The notes under the pieces were generated by a model. The model saw only the letters and a list, made by a program, of their open reading frames with translations. It made no database searches and was not told where the DNA came from. From contig NZ_FNGM01000006.1 in NCBI RefSeq assembly GCF_900102965.1, positions 186,001 to 250,000 on the forward strand: a stretch of 64,000 nt of DNA, given 5' to 3'. This DNA comes from Paenibacillus jilunlii. Lineage in GTDB: Bacteria > Bacillota > Bacilli > Paenibacillales > Paenibacillaceae. The position numbers and the translations under genes are program-made. Shown in pieces: positions 53,405 to 61,533 of the stretch (within the stretch, counting starts at the first letter, position 1; each line of letters begins with the position of its first letter).

Positions 53405-55036
53405 ATGCACACCCTGCGTTCCGGCAGCTCTATTACTCATCCCCACAGCTTTCATTTCCCCTTGCGGATTGCAAATCTTAACGGATTATCAGTCAGTGGA
53501 GAACAGGATATCCGGCCGCACTCCTCAATATTGATGATCGTTACCGGGGGACATGGCATTATTGAGCTTGAGAGGCAGCAGCATAATTTAACATGTGGAA
53601 CCATGCTATGCTGCAACAGCAGCACGTTAAGTATCTCCTTAAATCCTCAATATCACTTCCATGGTGTATGGATTGAATATACTACTCAGCCCCCGCAACA
53701 TACTGGTGCCAATCCTTTGAACAAAGGTACACCAGTACGTGCAGTGTCCCCAAAAGCATGTACACTTGCTTCAGAGCTGCTGAAAATCTGGGAGAAGCCG
53801 GCACAGGATCAACCGTTCGCTGTGCAGCAGCTTTTCTCGGAGCTTCTGGCAGAGTGCTTCAGCAGACAAACGGAAATCCAAGCTTCAGCACATTGGCTTG
53901 ATCAGGTTCTGCAGCATATAGGAACGCATTACAACGAAGATTTGACGAGAGCGCAGATGGCCGAACGGGCTGGAGTCAGCCCGGAGCATTTCTCCCGCAC
54001 CTTCCGGAAAGCCACCGGTCAAACCTTTAACGAATATATTTCCTTGCTGCGGATTCGCAGGGCGCAGCAGCGCATTCTGACCGATACGCCAAATTTGACT
54101 ACACTGGCCCTGGAGTTAGGCTATGGGGAGGGTACCTATTTAAGCCGGAAATTCAAGCAGGTGGTCGGTATATCTCCGGCAGCCTACCACCGCAAGAACA
54201 AAAGAATTGTTGCTTTGAACTTCAATCACACTGCCAGTCTAAGAGCGATTGAGATCATGCCTGAACTCGGTGTGTACTCCAGCTGGATGGAACGTCTTGA
54301 GCTGGCTCCTGCCCAGCAAAAATTAAGGTTTGAAGGGAGCCGCGACACTTCGCTCTATCAATCAGTAGCCGCTGCACGGCCTGATGTTATCATTAGCTAT
54401 TCACTTCCGGGTGAGAACAAGCTGCTGCTGCCGGTAGCACCGGTGGTTGAACTGCCTTACATGCAAATGGGCTGGCGGGAGCAGTTCCAGCAGATCGCTG
54501 TCATTGCAAACCGAGAGCAGCAGGCTGAGGCCTGGTTGAACCGCTATGACGAATTGTGTCATGCTGCCAACCTGGAGCTGGGTCGTCTGCTTGGGGCAAG
54601 GGGTACCGCCATCGTCTGGGAAATTGACGAAGAAGTAGCCTACTGCTATAGCAGCAGCTTTGGACATGGAAGCCAGATATTATATGGTGAACTGGGATTC
54701 CGGCCACCTTCTGCTTTACTGGAGCAAGGCCTGCTCCACAACGGTTATTTGGAAGTATCCATTGATCATATCCCTGCATATCCCGCTGAACATATTTTTA
54801 TTACCAGCATTCCTTCAACGCGTGAAGGCCGGGCGCGGTTCAGAGCACTCCTCCAATCGCCAAGCTGGCAAAAGCTTGAAGCAGTGCAAAAGGGAAACTT
54901 CTATCCACTGAACCAGCCGGAAAAATTCTATGGCTTCGATCCTTTATCCTCGCTGGCGCAATTGAAAACGTTCATGCAGGCGATAACATCACAAATTTAC
55001 ATGAGACAAGATCACATCAAGCCATGGTCTTCCTAA
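53405..55036 (+). CDS. AraC regulator fused to a periplasmic-binding-like domain (Btr-like)
   Basis: 543 residues from ATG 53405 (GAAGG upstream); the earlier TTG lies before the Fur box and is rejected. N-terminal cupin-like part, an AraC double helix-turn-helix at about 175-270 (LTRAQMAERAGVSPEHFSRTFRKATGQTFNEY), then an Fe-siderophore-binding-protein-like domain (~280-530). This is the Btr layout: an intracellular ferri-siderophore sensor that activates uptake genes. The next gene, a siderophore-binding lipoprotein, is the obvious target. Confidence 0.88.
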   Translation: MHTLRSGSSITHPHSFHFPLRIANLNGLSVSGEQDIRPHSSILMIVTGGHGIIELERQQHNLTCGTMLCCNSSTLSISLNPQYHFHGVWIEYTTQPPQHTGANPLNKGTPVRAVSPKACTLASELLKIWEKPAQDQPFAVQQLFSELLAECFSRQTEIQASAHWLDQVLQHIGTHYNEDLTRAQMAERAGVSPEHFSRTFRKATGQTFNEYISLLRIRRAQQRILTDTPNLTTLALELGYGEGTYLSRKFKQVVGISPAAYHRKNKRIVALNFNHTASLRAIEIMPELGVYSSWMERLELAPAQQKLRFEGSRDTSLYQSVAAARPDVIISYSLPGENKLLLPVAPVVELPYMQMGWREQFQQIAVIANREQQAEAWLNRYDELCHAANLELGRLLGARGTAIVWEIDEEVAYCYSSSFGHGSQILYGELGFRPPSALLEQGLLHNGYLEVSIDHIPAYPAEHIFITSIPSTREGRARFRALLQSPSWQKLEAVQKGNFYPLNQPEKFYGFDPLSSLAQLKTFMQAITSQIYMRQDHIKPWSS

Positions 55037-55058
55037 AGGGAAATCTGTAAAGTGTAAT

Positions 55059-55073
55059 TGAGAATGATAATCA
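55059..55073 (+). promoter_or_regulatory. Fur box before the siderophore-binding lipoprotein
   Basis: 7-1-7 match TGAGAAT-G-ATAATCA, followed by TTTT, 24 bases upstream of the start codon. A near-consensus Fur operator. Confidence 0.85.
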
Positions 55074-55096
55074 TTTTACATAAGGAGGAACTTAAG

Positions 55097-56098
55097 TTGA
55101 TTAACGCGCAATACCCCGGCTCCAAACGGAGACATTGGTTCATCTTCCCGCTGCTGCTTACAATGCTCCTATTAGTTTCTGCCTGCGGAAACAACACCTC
55201 CAGAGGAGGCAACGCAAATACAAAGAACGCCGCCGCAGCTCCAGCAGCATCGGAGCAACCGGAGCAGACGGTGGAACCCGCAGCATTTACAACCGTTACT
55301 ACAATAAACGGGGAAATAAAAATACCGGTTGATCCCAAACGGATCGTCGCCGAGGAATACCTGGGCAGCCTGATCGCCTTGGACACGATTCCTGTCGGCG
55401 CTCCCGGCCTGACCCTGAAGAATATATATTTTAAAGAAGCGCTTGCCGGGGTCGCCGATACCGGAGCCTACGGGAAAATGTCGCCCGAAAAGATCCTCGA
55501 GCTTGAACCTGATCTAATCATTTCCGGCATGGCCGACAGCTATGAAACCTTAAGCCAAATCGCTCCTACCATCATCGTGCCTTACGGGGATCTAAAAAAT
55601 GCCCATGAAGAGTTAACCTATTTTGGAGAGCTGCTGGGCAAAGAACAGGAAGCCAAAGCTTGGCTCGCTCAATATGACCAGCGTATTGCCGAGGCAAAGG
55701 CCAAAGTGAATGCAGCTATTCCTGCTGATGCTACCTTCAGCATCCTGGAGCATAACGACAAAAAGGTTTGGGCTTATGGAGACAACTTTGGACGCGGTGG
55801 ACAGCCTGTCTATCAGGCATTGGGACGGAAGCCTCCTGCAGAGGTTGAGGCGGAAATCATGGAGAAGCAGTGGGCGGAAATTTCTGCCGAGGTGCTGCAC
55901 AAATATGCCGGAGATTACCTGATCGTAACCGACAACAACCAAACTGTGCAGGACTACAAGAATGATCCGATCTGGGGCAGCCTGCCTGCAGTCAAAAACA
56001 ATCATATTTATGTCTGGAAAGAAGAAAGATCCTGGTATTATGATCCCATTGCTGTTCTTTCCCAAACGGAAGAGCTGGCGGCTTGGCTTACCGAGTAA
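55097..56098 (+). CDS. Iron-siderophore ABC transporter binding lipoprotein
   Basis: 333 residues from TTG 55097 with AAGGAGG upstream. Lipobox VSAC near residue 30. The FecB/FhuD-type fold is shown by PKRIVAEEYLGSLIALDTIPVGAPG, LELEPDLIISGMADSYETLSQIAPTIIVPYG and the closing region. It captures ferri-siderophore or haem-like ligands outside the membrane. No permease or ATPase is in this window, so it must use transporter parts elsewhere. Paired with a Btr-like regulator and a Fur box. Confidence 0.92.
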   Translation: MINAQYPGSKRRHWFIFPLLLTMLLLVSACGNNTSRGGNANTKNAAAAPAASEQPEQTVEPAAFTTVTTINGEIKIPVDPKRIVAEEYLGSLIALDTIPVGAPGLTLKNIYFKEALAGVADTGAYGKMSPEKILELEPDLIISGMADSYETLSQIAPTIIVPYGDLKNAHEELTYFGELLGKEQEAKAWLAQYDQRIAEAKAKVNAAIPADATFSILEHNDKKVWAYGDNFGRGGQPVYQALGRKPPAEVEAEIMEKQWAEISAEVLHKYAGDYLIVTDNNQTVQDYKNDPIWGSLPAVKNNHIYVWKEERSWYYDPIAVLSQTEELAAWLTE

Positions 56099-56114
56099 TA
56101 TGATCCCGCAGAGA

Positions 56115-56153
56115 AAAGGATCACAAAGCGGAATAATCCGCCTGTGATCCTTT
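56115..56153. terminator. Bidirectional terminator
   Basis: 11-bp stem AAAGGATCACA / TGTGATCCTTT with an inner GCGGA/TCCGC stem, between convergent genes. Confidence 0.8.
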
Positions 56154-56175
56154 ATCAACTGCATTTTATAATGAT

Positions 56176-56943
56176 TTAGTTGACCTCGTAATTATGGCCA
56201 TAGTTATTATCCAAATACGTTTGTCCGCCAGCTGTATACGAAACCGCATATTTAACATCTGTGGCACCCGGAACATTGATACTGTAGCTCCATCTTTCAA
56301 CACTATTGAAATTATTCAAGGAGCCATTGTAAGTAGCGAAGCCCTCTTGAGTCGTTGCCCAGTTGTCCGTTGTGTACGTTACTTTTACTGTTTTCGTCGG
56401 ATCCAGGTTTTTCACATAGATTACTCCGCTAAATTCACCATTGCTCAGAGTACTTTTGGCGTTAACCACATTTGGTGCTCCCAAAATCACGGAACTCAGG
56501 GGAACATTATGATTGACTTCATTGTAATAATTCACTCCACCGTTGTTATCCCAATAGACCTGGCCATTCACTTCGTATTCGATTGCGAATTTAATGAAGC
56601 TCAGATTCTTCAACTCGTTATGATCTGTTGAAGCATCCGTTCTGGAAATGCCAAAATGCCATTTCTCATGGGTTCCATCCGACGGCCCTACATAATTCGC
56701 ACTCGTATTATACCAGGTTGTGTTATCTGTCGTGTAATGAATAGTGACATTTTTCACGGGTCCCAGATTCGCAACATCAACATTTCCGCTAAATCCGACA
56801 TATCCGGGTTTATAAATAACGCTAACATCCGAGTCAATAAGCTTGACCTCATCACCGCTGGCAAATGCCGATCCCACAAAGGATACACCAAAAATCAGAG
56901 TAAACATCATCAATCCAGCAAATAGTTTTTTCATTGCTTTCAC
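56176..56943 (-). CDS. Secreted protein with two CBM21-like carbohydrate-binding modules
   Basis: 255 residues from a GTG with GAGGAG upstream. Signal peptide to about residue 28. Two repeats, about 35-145 and 150-255, each show the CBM21/CBM53 pattern: a VxVxNLxPxKxVxIxYTTDNxxW strand, then an aromatic-rich end YEVNGQVYWDNNGGVNYYNE or its copy AGGQTYLDNNYGHNYE. Such modules bind starch or glycogen. No catalytic domain, so it is a free binding protein. Confidence 0.85.
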   Translation of the reverse strand: MKAMKKLFAGLMMFTLIFGVSFVGSAFASGDEVKLIDSDVSVIYKPGYVGFSGNVDVANLGPVKNVTIHYTTDNTTWYNTSANYVGPSDGTHEKWHFGISRTDASTDHNELKNLSFIKFAIEYEVNGQVYWDNNGGVNYYNEVNHNVPLSSVILGAPNVVNAKSTLSNGEFSGVIYVKNLDPTKTVKVTYTTDNWATTQEGFATYNGSLNNFNSVERWSYSINVPGATDVKYAVSYTAGGQTYLDNNYGHNYEVN

Positions 56944-57284
56944 AGTTCTCGCTCCTCTAATTTCAAATTTTTACACCTGGGTCTTGAGCCGACAAGGATG
57001 AGACACATACATTTTGTACACTTTTTTGTCTTTTTCATTCCTCCTTTGACACTTCGAAACCAAGTTATAATTTGCGGAAATGTTAATCATTTCCTATTTA
57101 TAGGATAACTTTAGTAAATATATATGTATATAGTAAATAAGTAACATTTTTAATATGTTATTATATGGGATATTTTGTCATAAAAGGTCAATAAAACAGG
57201 AAGGCACACGAAAAACATCCTTTGATGACTCGACATCGGCTCAGAGGATTCTACTAAAAAGCGCAAAGTTTGAACTTGAAATCT
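56944..57284. other. AT-rich intergenic stretch
   Basis: About 340 bases without a supported gene. It contains the ribosome site of the CBM21-like gene at its left end and very AT-rich sequence with ATATATATGTATATA near 57.12 kb. No RNA gene or riboswitch was recognised. Confidence 0.4.
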
Positions 57285-57581
57285 TCAGATAGACCCGCTT
57301 CCTTCCTCATTTGTATCCATACAATATACCTCTGTTATCATTAATGCCCCTATCCGGTACCCTTGAACAAAAGCTGCCGCCGCATGCATGGAGTTAAGCT
57401 CACCAACGAGATCTAATAGTCTTTCGATTTCTTCGAATTCTGCAGCCGCTAACTTCTTCTGGTAATTGTCCAATAACATAATGACCTCATGATGAAGCTG
57501 CTTGGCTCTTGGATCTGCAGATTTTATAGACTCATTAGGCCGAATATTCCCATAATACATATCCTCCAAGATACTTTTCAC
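57285..57581 (-). CDS. Small DUF6809-like protein
   Basis: 98 residues. The start MKSILEDMYYGNIRPNE and the C-terminal FVQGYRIGALMITEVY match the DUF6809 pattern (MKxILExLYYGN...GFRLGAxMxxEVF) common in Bacillota, as I recall it. All helical, cytoplasmic, function unknown. Confidence 0.75.
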   Translation of the reverse strand: MKSILEDMYYGNIRPNESIKSADPRAKQLHHEVIMLLDNYQKKLAAAEFEEIERLLDLVGELNSMHAAAAFVQGYRIGALMITEVYCMDTNEEGSGSI

Positions 57582-57706
57582 TTATACAACCTCCTGACTT
57601 GTAACAGTTTATTCCAAGTATACTTTATGCGTAAAAATATATTGATATTTATGCGATTTTCGCATGCAGCAAAGTTGAACCCTTACAAAAAACAGAGCGA
57701 ACACAA

Positions 57707-57740
57707 CAAAAAAAACGACTGAGCAATCAGGCTCAGCCGT
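57707..57740 (-). terminator. Terminator of the DrrAB-type exporter unit
   Basis: 10-bp stem with one mismatch (ACGACTGAGC / GCTCAGCCGT) and eight T on the minus strand, about 55 bases beyond the permease stop. Confidence 0.75.
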
Positions 57741-57793
57741 TTCAGAATAATGACCAAATATTATCTTTACTTCTCCATAGATATTTATATCCC

Positions 57794-58606
57794 TTACGTA
57801 CGCCGCATATATGCACGCACTGTGATCGGTGCAAAGACCGCCACAATCACAGCAGCGCCAACCAGGGAAAAGACCAGATCCGAGCCCATTGTTCCCTGGT
57901 TGACCAGATCACGGACGGCTGTGACCAGATGCGAGATCGGGTTCATTTTGACGAACCATTGCAGCCAGTCCGGCATCGTATCTACCGGCACAAAAGCATT
58001 TGAAAGAAAGGTTAGCGGGAACAGCACGATCATGGAGATTCCCTGGACACTGGAAGCTGTACGCGCAATAACACCGAAGAAAGCAAAGATCCAGCTGATA
58101 GCCCAGGAGCAGATAATTACCAGTACACCGGCCATGGCTACATGCCCGAGTCCGCCTTCAGGACGCAATCCCATCACATACCCCATCGCAAAAGTAAGCA
58201 CAGTTGCAATCGTATACCGGACAGTATCCGCCAGCAACGCTCCGGCAAGCGGGGCGATCCGCGAGATCGGGAGTGACTTGAAGCGGTCAAAGACCCCTTT
58301 TTCCATATCCTCACGCAGTTGGACACCGGTCACAATCGAGGTCGTGATGACGGTCTGAACGAGAATTCCGGGGATGATCATCGGCAAATAATTCTGGACA
58401 TCTCCAGAGATGGCCCCCCCAAAAATATACGTAAACATCAGTGTGAAAATAATCGGCTGAAACGTGACGTCGAATAACTGCTCGGGTGTGCGTTTGATTT
58501 TGAGCAGCCCCCGATAGGCCATGGTCAGTGAATTGCGTACCGACTGTCCGAAGCTGGTATGGTTTTTCAGTTGGCGCTGGGCGCCTGGCTTAATCATTGT
58601 ACTCAT
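57794..58606 (-). CDS. ABC-2 type exporter permease (DrrB-like)
   Basis: 270 residues with six membrane helices. Typical DrrB/ABC-2 elements: RTPEQLFDVTFQPIIFTLMFTYIFGGAI, PGILVQTVITTSIVTGVQLREDMEKGVFDRFKSLPISR, FLSNAFVPVDTMPDWLQWFVKMNPISHLVTAVRDL. Exports drugs or lipids. Overlaps the ATPase gene by 4 bases. Confidence 0.92.
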   Translation of the reverse strand: MSTMIKPGAQRQLKNHTSFGQSVRNSLTMAYRGLLKIKRTPEQLFDVTFQPIIFTLMFTYIFGGAISGDVQNYLPMIIPGILVQTVITTSIVTGVQLREDMEKGVFDRFKSLPISRIAPLAGALLADTVRYTIATVLTFAMGYVMGLRPEGGLGHVAMAGVLVIICSWAISWIFAFFGVIARTASSVQGISMIVLFPLTFLSNAFVPVDTMPDWLQWFVKMNPISHLVTAVRDLVNQGTMGSDLVFSLVGAAVIVAVFAPITVRAYMRRT

Positions 58607-59628
58607 ACGGTTTGCCCCTCCACTTGGATGGATTTGGCCGACGCAGGAGCTGACTTCTCTTCTACTCCGTGGCCCGTGATACTCAGAAAAACCTCGTCGA
58701 GCGTTGGCTTCTGCACACTCAGCTCCGCCAAAGAAATTCCTGCCTCACGCAGAGCAATCAGCAGATCAGTAACCCGGTCTGCACTGGCTAGTGGTGCAGT
58801 AATCTTCGCAGCTTCCGCTGAAATACTGGTTGGTACCCTCAGCAGCCGCTCTACCGTCTGGCGGGCAAGGCCAATGTCCCGCAGATTCTCAACTCTTAAA
58901 TGCAGGGACGAGGTGCCAACCGATGATTTCAGCTCATCTACCGTCCCCTCCGCAACCACATGACCATGATCGATGACCGCGATCCGGTCAGCCAGCTGAT
59001 CCGCTTCTTCCAGATATTGAGTGGTTAATAAAACCGTTGAACCGGACTGAATCAACCGCCGGATCGTATCCCACATCTGGTTGCGGGTGCGCGGGTCGAG
59101 ACCGGTCGTCGGTTCATCCAGGAAAATAAGCGGCGGCTGCGCAATCAGACTTGCGGCCAGATCCAGCCGCCGGCGCATCCCGCCGGAGAAATTTTTGAGC
59201 GGACGTTTGGCGGCTTCAGTCAATCCAAATTCCTCCAGCAGCTCCTCTGCCTTGTGGCGCGCTTCGGCACGTCCCAGACCCAGCAGCCGGGAGAAAATCA
59301 CCAGATTCTCGGTCGCACTAAGCGACTCATCCACTGACGCATATTGTCCGGTCACCCCAATCAGCTGGCGCACAATCTGCGGCTCCTTCACCACATCATG
59401 CCCGAATACCTTCGCGGAACCGCCATCCGGTCTTAATAATGTCGCCAGCATCCGGATTGCTGTAGTTTTTCCCGCTCCATTCGGACCCAGCACGCCGTAA
59501 ATCGAACCGGTGGCCACTTGCAGGTCCACCCCGTCCACCGCCCGGTTGTCCCCAAAAACTTTGACAAGCCCATGCGCCTCAATGGCCCAATCTTTGGATT
59601 GCAGCGGTTGTTTCTTGATTTGACTCAT
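58603..59628 (-). CDS. DrrA-type ABC exporter ATPase
   Basis: 341 residues. Walker A GPNGAGKTT, signature FSGGMRRRLDLAASLI, Walker B PLIFLDEPTTGLDPRTRNQMWD, and the DrrA-type C-terminal extension of about 100 residues. With the next gene it forms a multidrug or lipid exporter. Divergent from a MarR regulator, which probably controls it. Confidence 0.93.
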   Translation of the reverse strand: MSQIKKQPLQSKDWAIEAHGLVKVFGDNRAVDGVDLQVATGSIYGVLGPNGAGKTTAIRMLATLLRPDGGSAKVFGHDVVKEPQIVRQLIGVTGQYASVDESLSATENLVIFSRLLGLGRAEARHKAEELLEEFGLTEAAKRPLKNFSGGMRRRLDLAASLIAQPPLIFLDEPTTGLDPRTRNQMWDTIRRLIQSGSTVLLTTQYLEEADQLADRIAVIDHGHVVAEGTVDELKSSVGTSSLHLRVENLRDIGLARQTVERLLRVPTSISAEAAKITAPLASADRVTDLLIALREAGISLAELSVQKPTLDEVFLSITGHGVEEKSAPASAKSIQVEGQTV

Positions 59629-59814
59629 TTTGCTACTCCTCCTAGAAAACTAATATAGATGGATCATAAACCGCTTTTTTAAACGGAATATAAACTTGGT
59701 ATGTACTTCTTCAGTGCTGTTTCATTATAATCCTAACGGATATGCCGTTTAACGGTCTCCAAACGCATTTTCGCCTCGGTCTCTGGATGTAGACCACAAC
59801 AACATCATTACACA

Positions 59815-59856
59815 AAAAGGCTCGGGATCAGGCGTTTGCCTTTGTCCCAAGCTTTT
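59815..59856. other. Hairpin in the divergent space before the MarR gene
   Basis: Imperfect stem AAAAGGCTCGGGA / TCCCAAGCTTTT with inner GGC/GCC and T runs on both sides. Looks like a terminator, but there is no gene upstream for it to end. Possibly a remnant of an older arrangement. Confidence 0.3.
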
Positions 59857-59888
59857 GCAAGGTAGAGGGAAGCATGAATCATTGCTCA

Positions 59889-59935
59889 TTGACAAAAAGG
59901 TAACCTATTACATATAATATGCGTAACAGGTTACC
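59889..59935 (+). promoter_or_regulatory. marR promoter with operator inside the core
   Basis: TTGACA (59889-59894), 18-base spacer, TATAAT (59913-59918). Thirteen-base arms GGTAACCTATTAC (59899-59911) and GTAACAGGTTACC (59923-59935), one mismatch, flank the -10. A bound regulator would block RNA polymerase directly. Confidence 0.8.
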
Positions 59936-59963
59936 ATTTTTGTAATGTAAGGAGATGAACTGG

Positions 59964-60428
59964 ATGGACGAAACAGAACAGCAGGCTTACATCCTTGGAG
60001 CTGTTCTCACACTCGCCAACCGCCTGCAGGTATTAGGTGATCAATTGGATGACCAGATGACGATGAAGCAGTGGCTGCTGATTGCAATCATTCTGAAGAG
60101 CGGTTCACCCGCTCCCACCTTGAGCGATGTATCTGCGATGATCGGAAGCTCCAGGCAGAATGTGAAGAAGATGGCTCTTCTGCTTGAACAGCAGGGATTT
60201 GTTTCGCTCACTAAAGATAGCCGGGATGCACGTGTTCTCCGGGTCCAGCTTACGGATAAATGCAGAGTATATTTTGCGGGGAGAAGCGAGCGGGAAGCCC
60301 ATTTTATGAAGGCGCTGTTCCAGTCATTCGACGCCGGGTCCACCCGTGGACTGTTCCAAGGTTTGACCCGGCTTACAGAGAACATCGCGCGAATGGAAAC
60401 TGACACATCTGTTCTAGAAAAGGAGTAG
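59964..60428 (+). CDS. MarR family regulator
   Basis: 154 residues from ATG 59964 (AAGGAG 9 bases upstream; the ATG at 59955 is too close). The winged helix is LSDVSAMIGSSRQNVKKMALLLEQQGFVSLTKDSRDARVLRVQLTDK. Probably represses itself, the downstream DUF6544-like gene and perhaps the divergent exporter. Confidence 0.9.
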   Translation: MDETEQQAYILGAVLTLANRLQVLGDQLDDQMTMKQWLLIAIILKSGSPAPTLSDVSAMIGSSRQNVKKMALLLEQQGFVSLTKDSRDARVLRVQLTDKCRVYFAGRSEREAHFMKALFQSFDAGSTRGLFQGLTRLTENIARMETDTSVLEKE

Positions 60429-60435
60429 ATACTTA

Positions 60436-61269
60436 ATGGTTCTTCTACTGGTCATCCTGGCTGGTACCGCGATCGGCGTGACGGTGTTTTTCAAAGTCCC
60501 CTATTCCAAAACCGCAGCAGAATTTCAGCGGATCGCAGACAACTATCTCCCTACGGCCGCTACCCCAAACGATGTGTTCACAAGCGAAGACTGGAAGCCT
60601 CTGCCTTACCCTGTGCGGAGGTATTTTGAAACCAGCGGATGGACGGGCACACGCAAAATGTCCTCGATGAAAGCCGTATTCCACAGCGTAGACTTCATCC
60701 TGTCCCCCAAGAAACAGGCGATTCGGATAGATTACACGCAGTATAATTTCAGTGAGCATCCAACCAGAATTGCCCTGATTGACACTTCTATGTACGGCAT
60801 TCCTTTTCAAGGCCTGGATACCTATGTCGAGGGGAAAGGCAGCATGAAGGGCGTTCTGGCAAAGACGTTCACTCTCTTCAATCAGCAAGGCGGGGAGATG
60901 GATCAGGCGAGTCTGGTCACCTTTTTGTCGGAAGCTCTTCTGCTGCCGAGCGCTGCTCTACAGAGTTGCATTACTTGGGAACCCATTGACGATACTCATG
61001 CCCGGGCAGCTATTTCCTGCTATGGGATTACAGCACGGGGAATCTTCAGCTTTAGCGGAAACGGAGAATGCCTGTCCTTCACAACGGACGACCGCACCGC
61101 CATCGGAATGGACGGCTCTAAGCAGCGGGTGAGATGGTCGGCGCTCATGAAGGATTACCAGCGGATTGACGGTGTTAGACAACCCGCCCGCCTGCAGGCA
61201 GTATGGCATTATGACAGCGGAGATCTTGTCTATTTTGACAGCAGGAATTTCCGGGTGGAGTACCGGTAA
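60436..61269 (+). CDS. DUF6544-like membrane-anchored protein
   Basis: 277 residues. One N-terminal membrane helix (about 2-18), then a soluble beta-rich domain with LPYPVRRYFETSGW and FLSEALLLPSAAL, which I recall from DUF6544/DUF6920 proteins. Function unknown. Starts 7 bases after the marR stop, so it is co-transcribed. Confidence 0.7.
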   Translation: MVLLLVILAGTAIGVTVFFKVPYSKTAAEFQRIADNYLPTAATPNDVFTSEDWKPLPYPVRRYFETSGWTGTRKMSSMKAVFHSVDFILSPKKQAIRIDYTQYNFSEHPTRIALIDTSMYGIPFQGLDTYVEGKGSMKGVLAKTFTLFNQQGGEMDQASLVTFLSEALLLPSAALQSCITWEPIDDTHARAAISCYGITARGIFSFSGNGECLSFTTDDRTAIGMDGSKQRVRWSALMKDYQRIDGVRQPARLQAVWHYDSGDLVYFDSRNFRVEYR

Positions 61270-61287
61270 AGAGCAAACCATTTCACT

Positions 61288-61486
61288 CACTTTTGGAGAA
61301 ATTAAAGGTACTTTTACCTCTCATTCCGCGCTGAACCCCACTTTTGGAGAAATCAAAGGTACTTTTACCTCTCATTCCGCGCTGAACCCCACTTTTGGAG
61401 AAATCAAAGGTACTTTTACCTCTCATTCCGTGCTGAAACCCACTTTTGGAGAAATCAAAGGTACTTTTACCTCTCATTCCGCACTG
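61288..61486. repeat. 51-bp tandem repeat, four copies
   Basis: Copies begin at 61288, 61339, 61390 and 61441 with only a few differences; each contains GGTACTTTTACC, a small hairpin. The 51-base period keeps frames open on both strands (for example GEIKGTFTSHSALNPTF in one), but no start with a ribosome site was seen, so I call it non-coding. Confidence 0.85.
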
Positions 61487-61497
61487 CCAGCCTTAGT

Positions 61498-61524
61498 TGA
61501 AAAAAGCCGCCATTACGGCGGCTT
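61498..61524 (-). terminator. Terminator of the beta-propeller protein gene
   Basis: Stem AAGCCGCC / GGCGGCTT (61504-61511 with 61517-61524), loop ATTAC, then a T run on the minus strand. It lies just past the stop at 61534. Confidence 0.85.
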
Positions 61525-61533
61525 CAAATGAAG

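Noticed and set aside
61288-61486. CRISPR array
   Set aside because: The repeats are directly adjacent 51-bp units with no variable spacers and no cas genes nearby.
61166-61531. Repeat-containing small protein read through the 51-bp units
   Set aside because: The open frame depends on the repeat period and on out-of-frame reading of the DUF6544-like gene end; no ribosome site.
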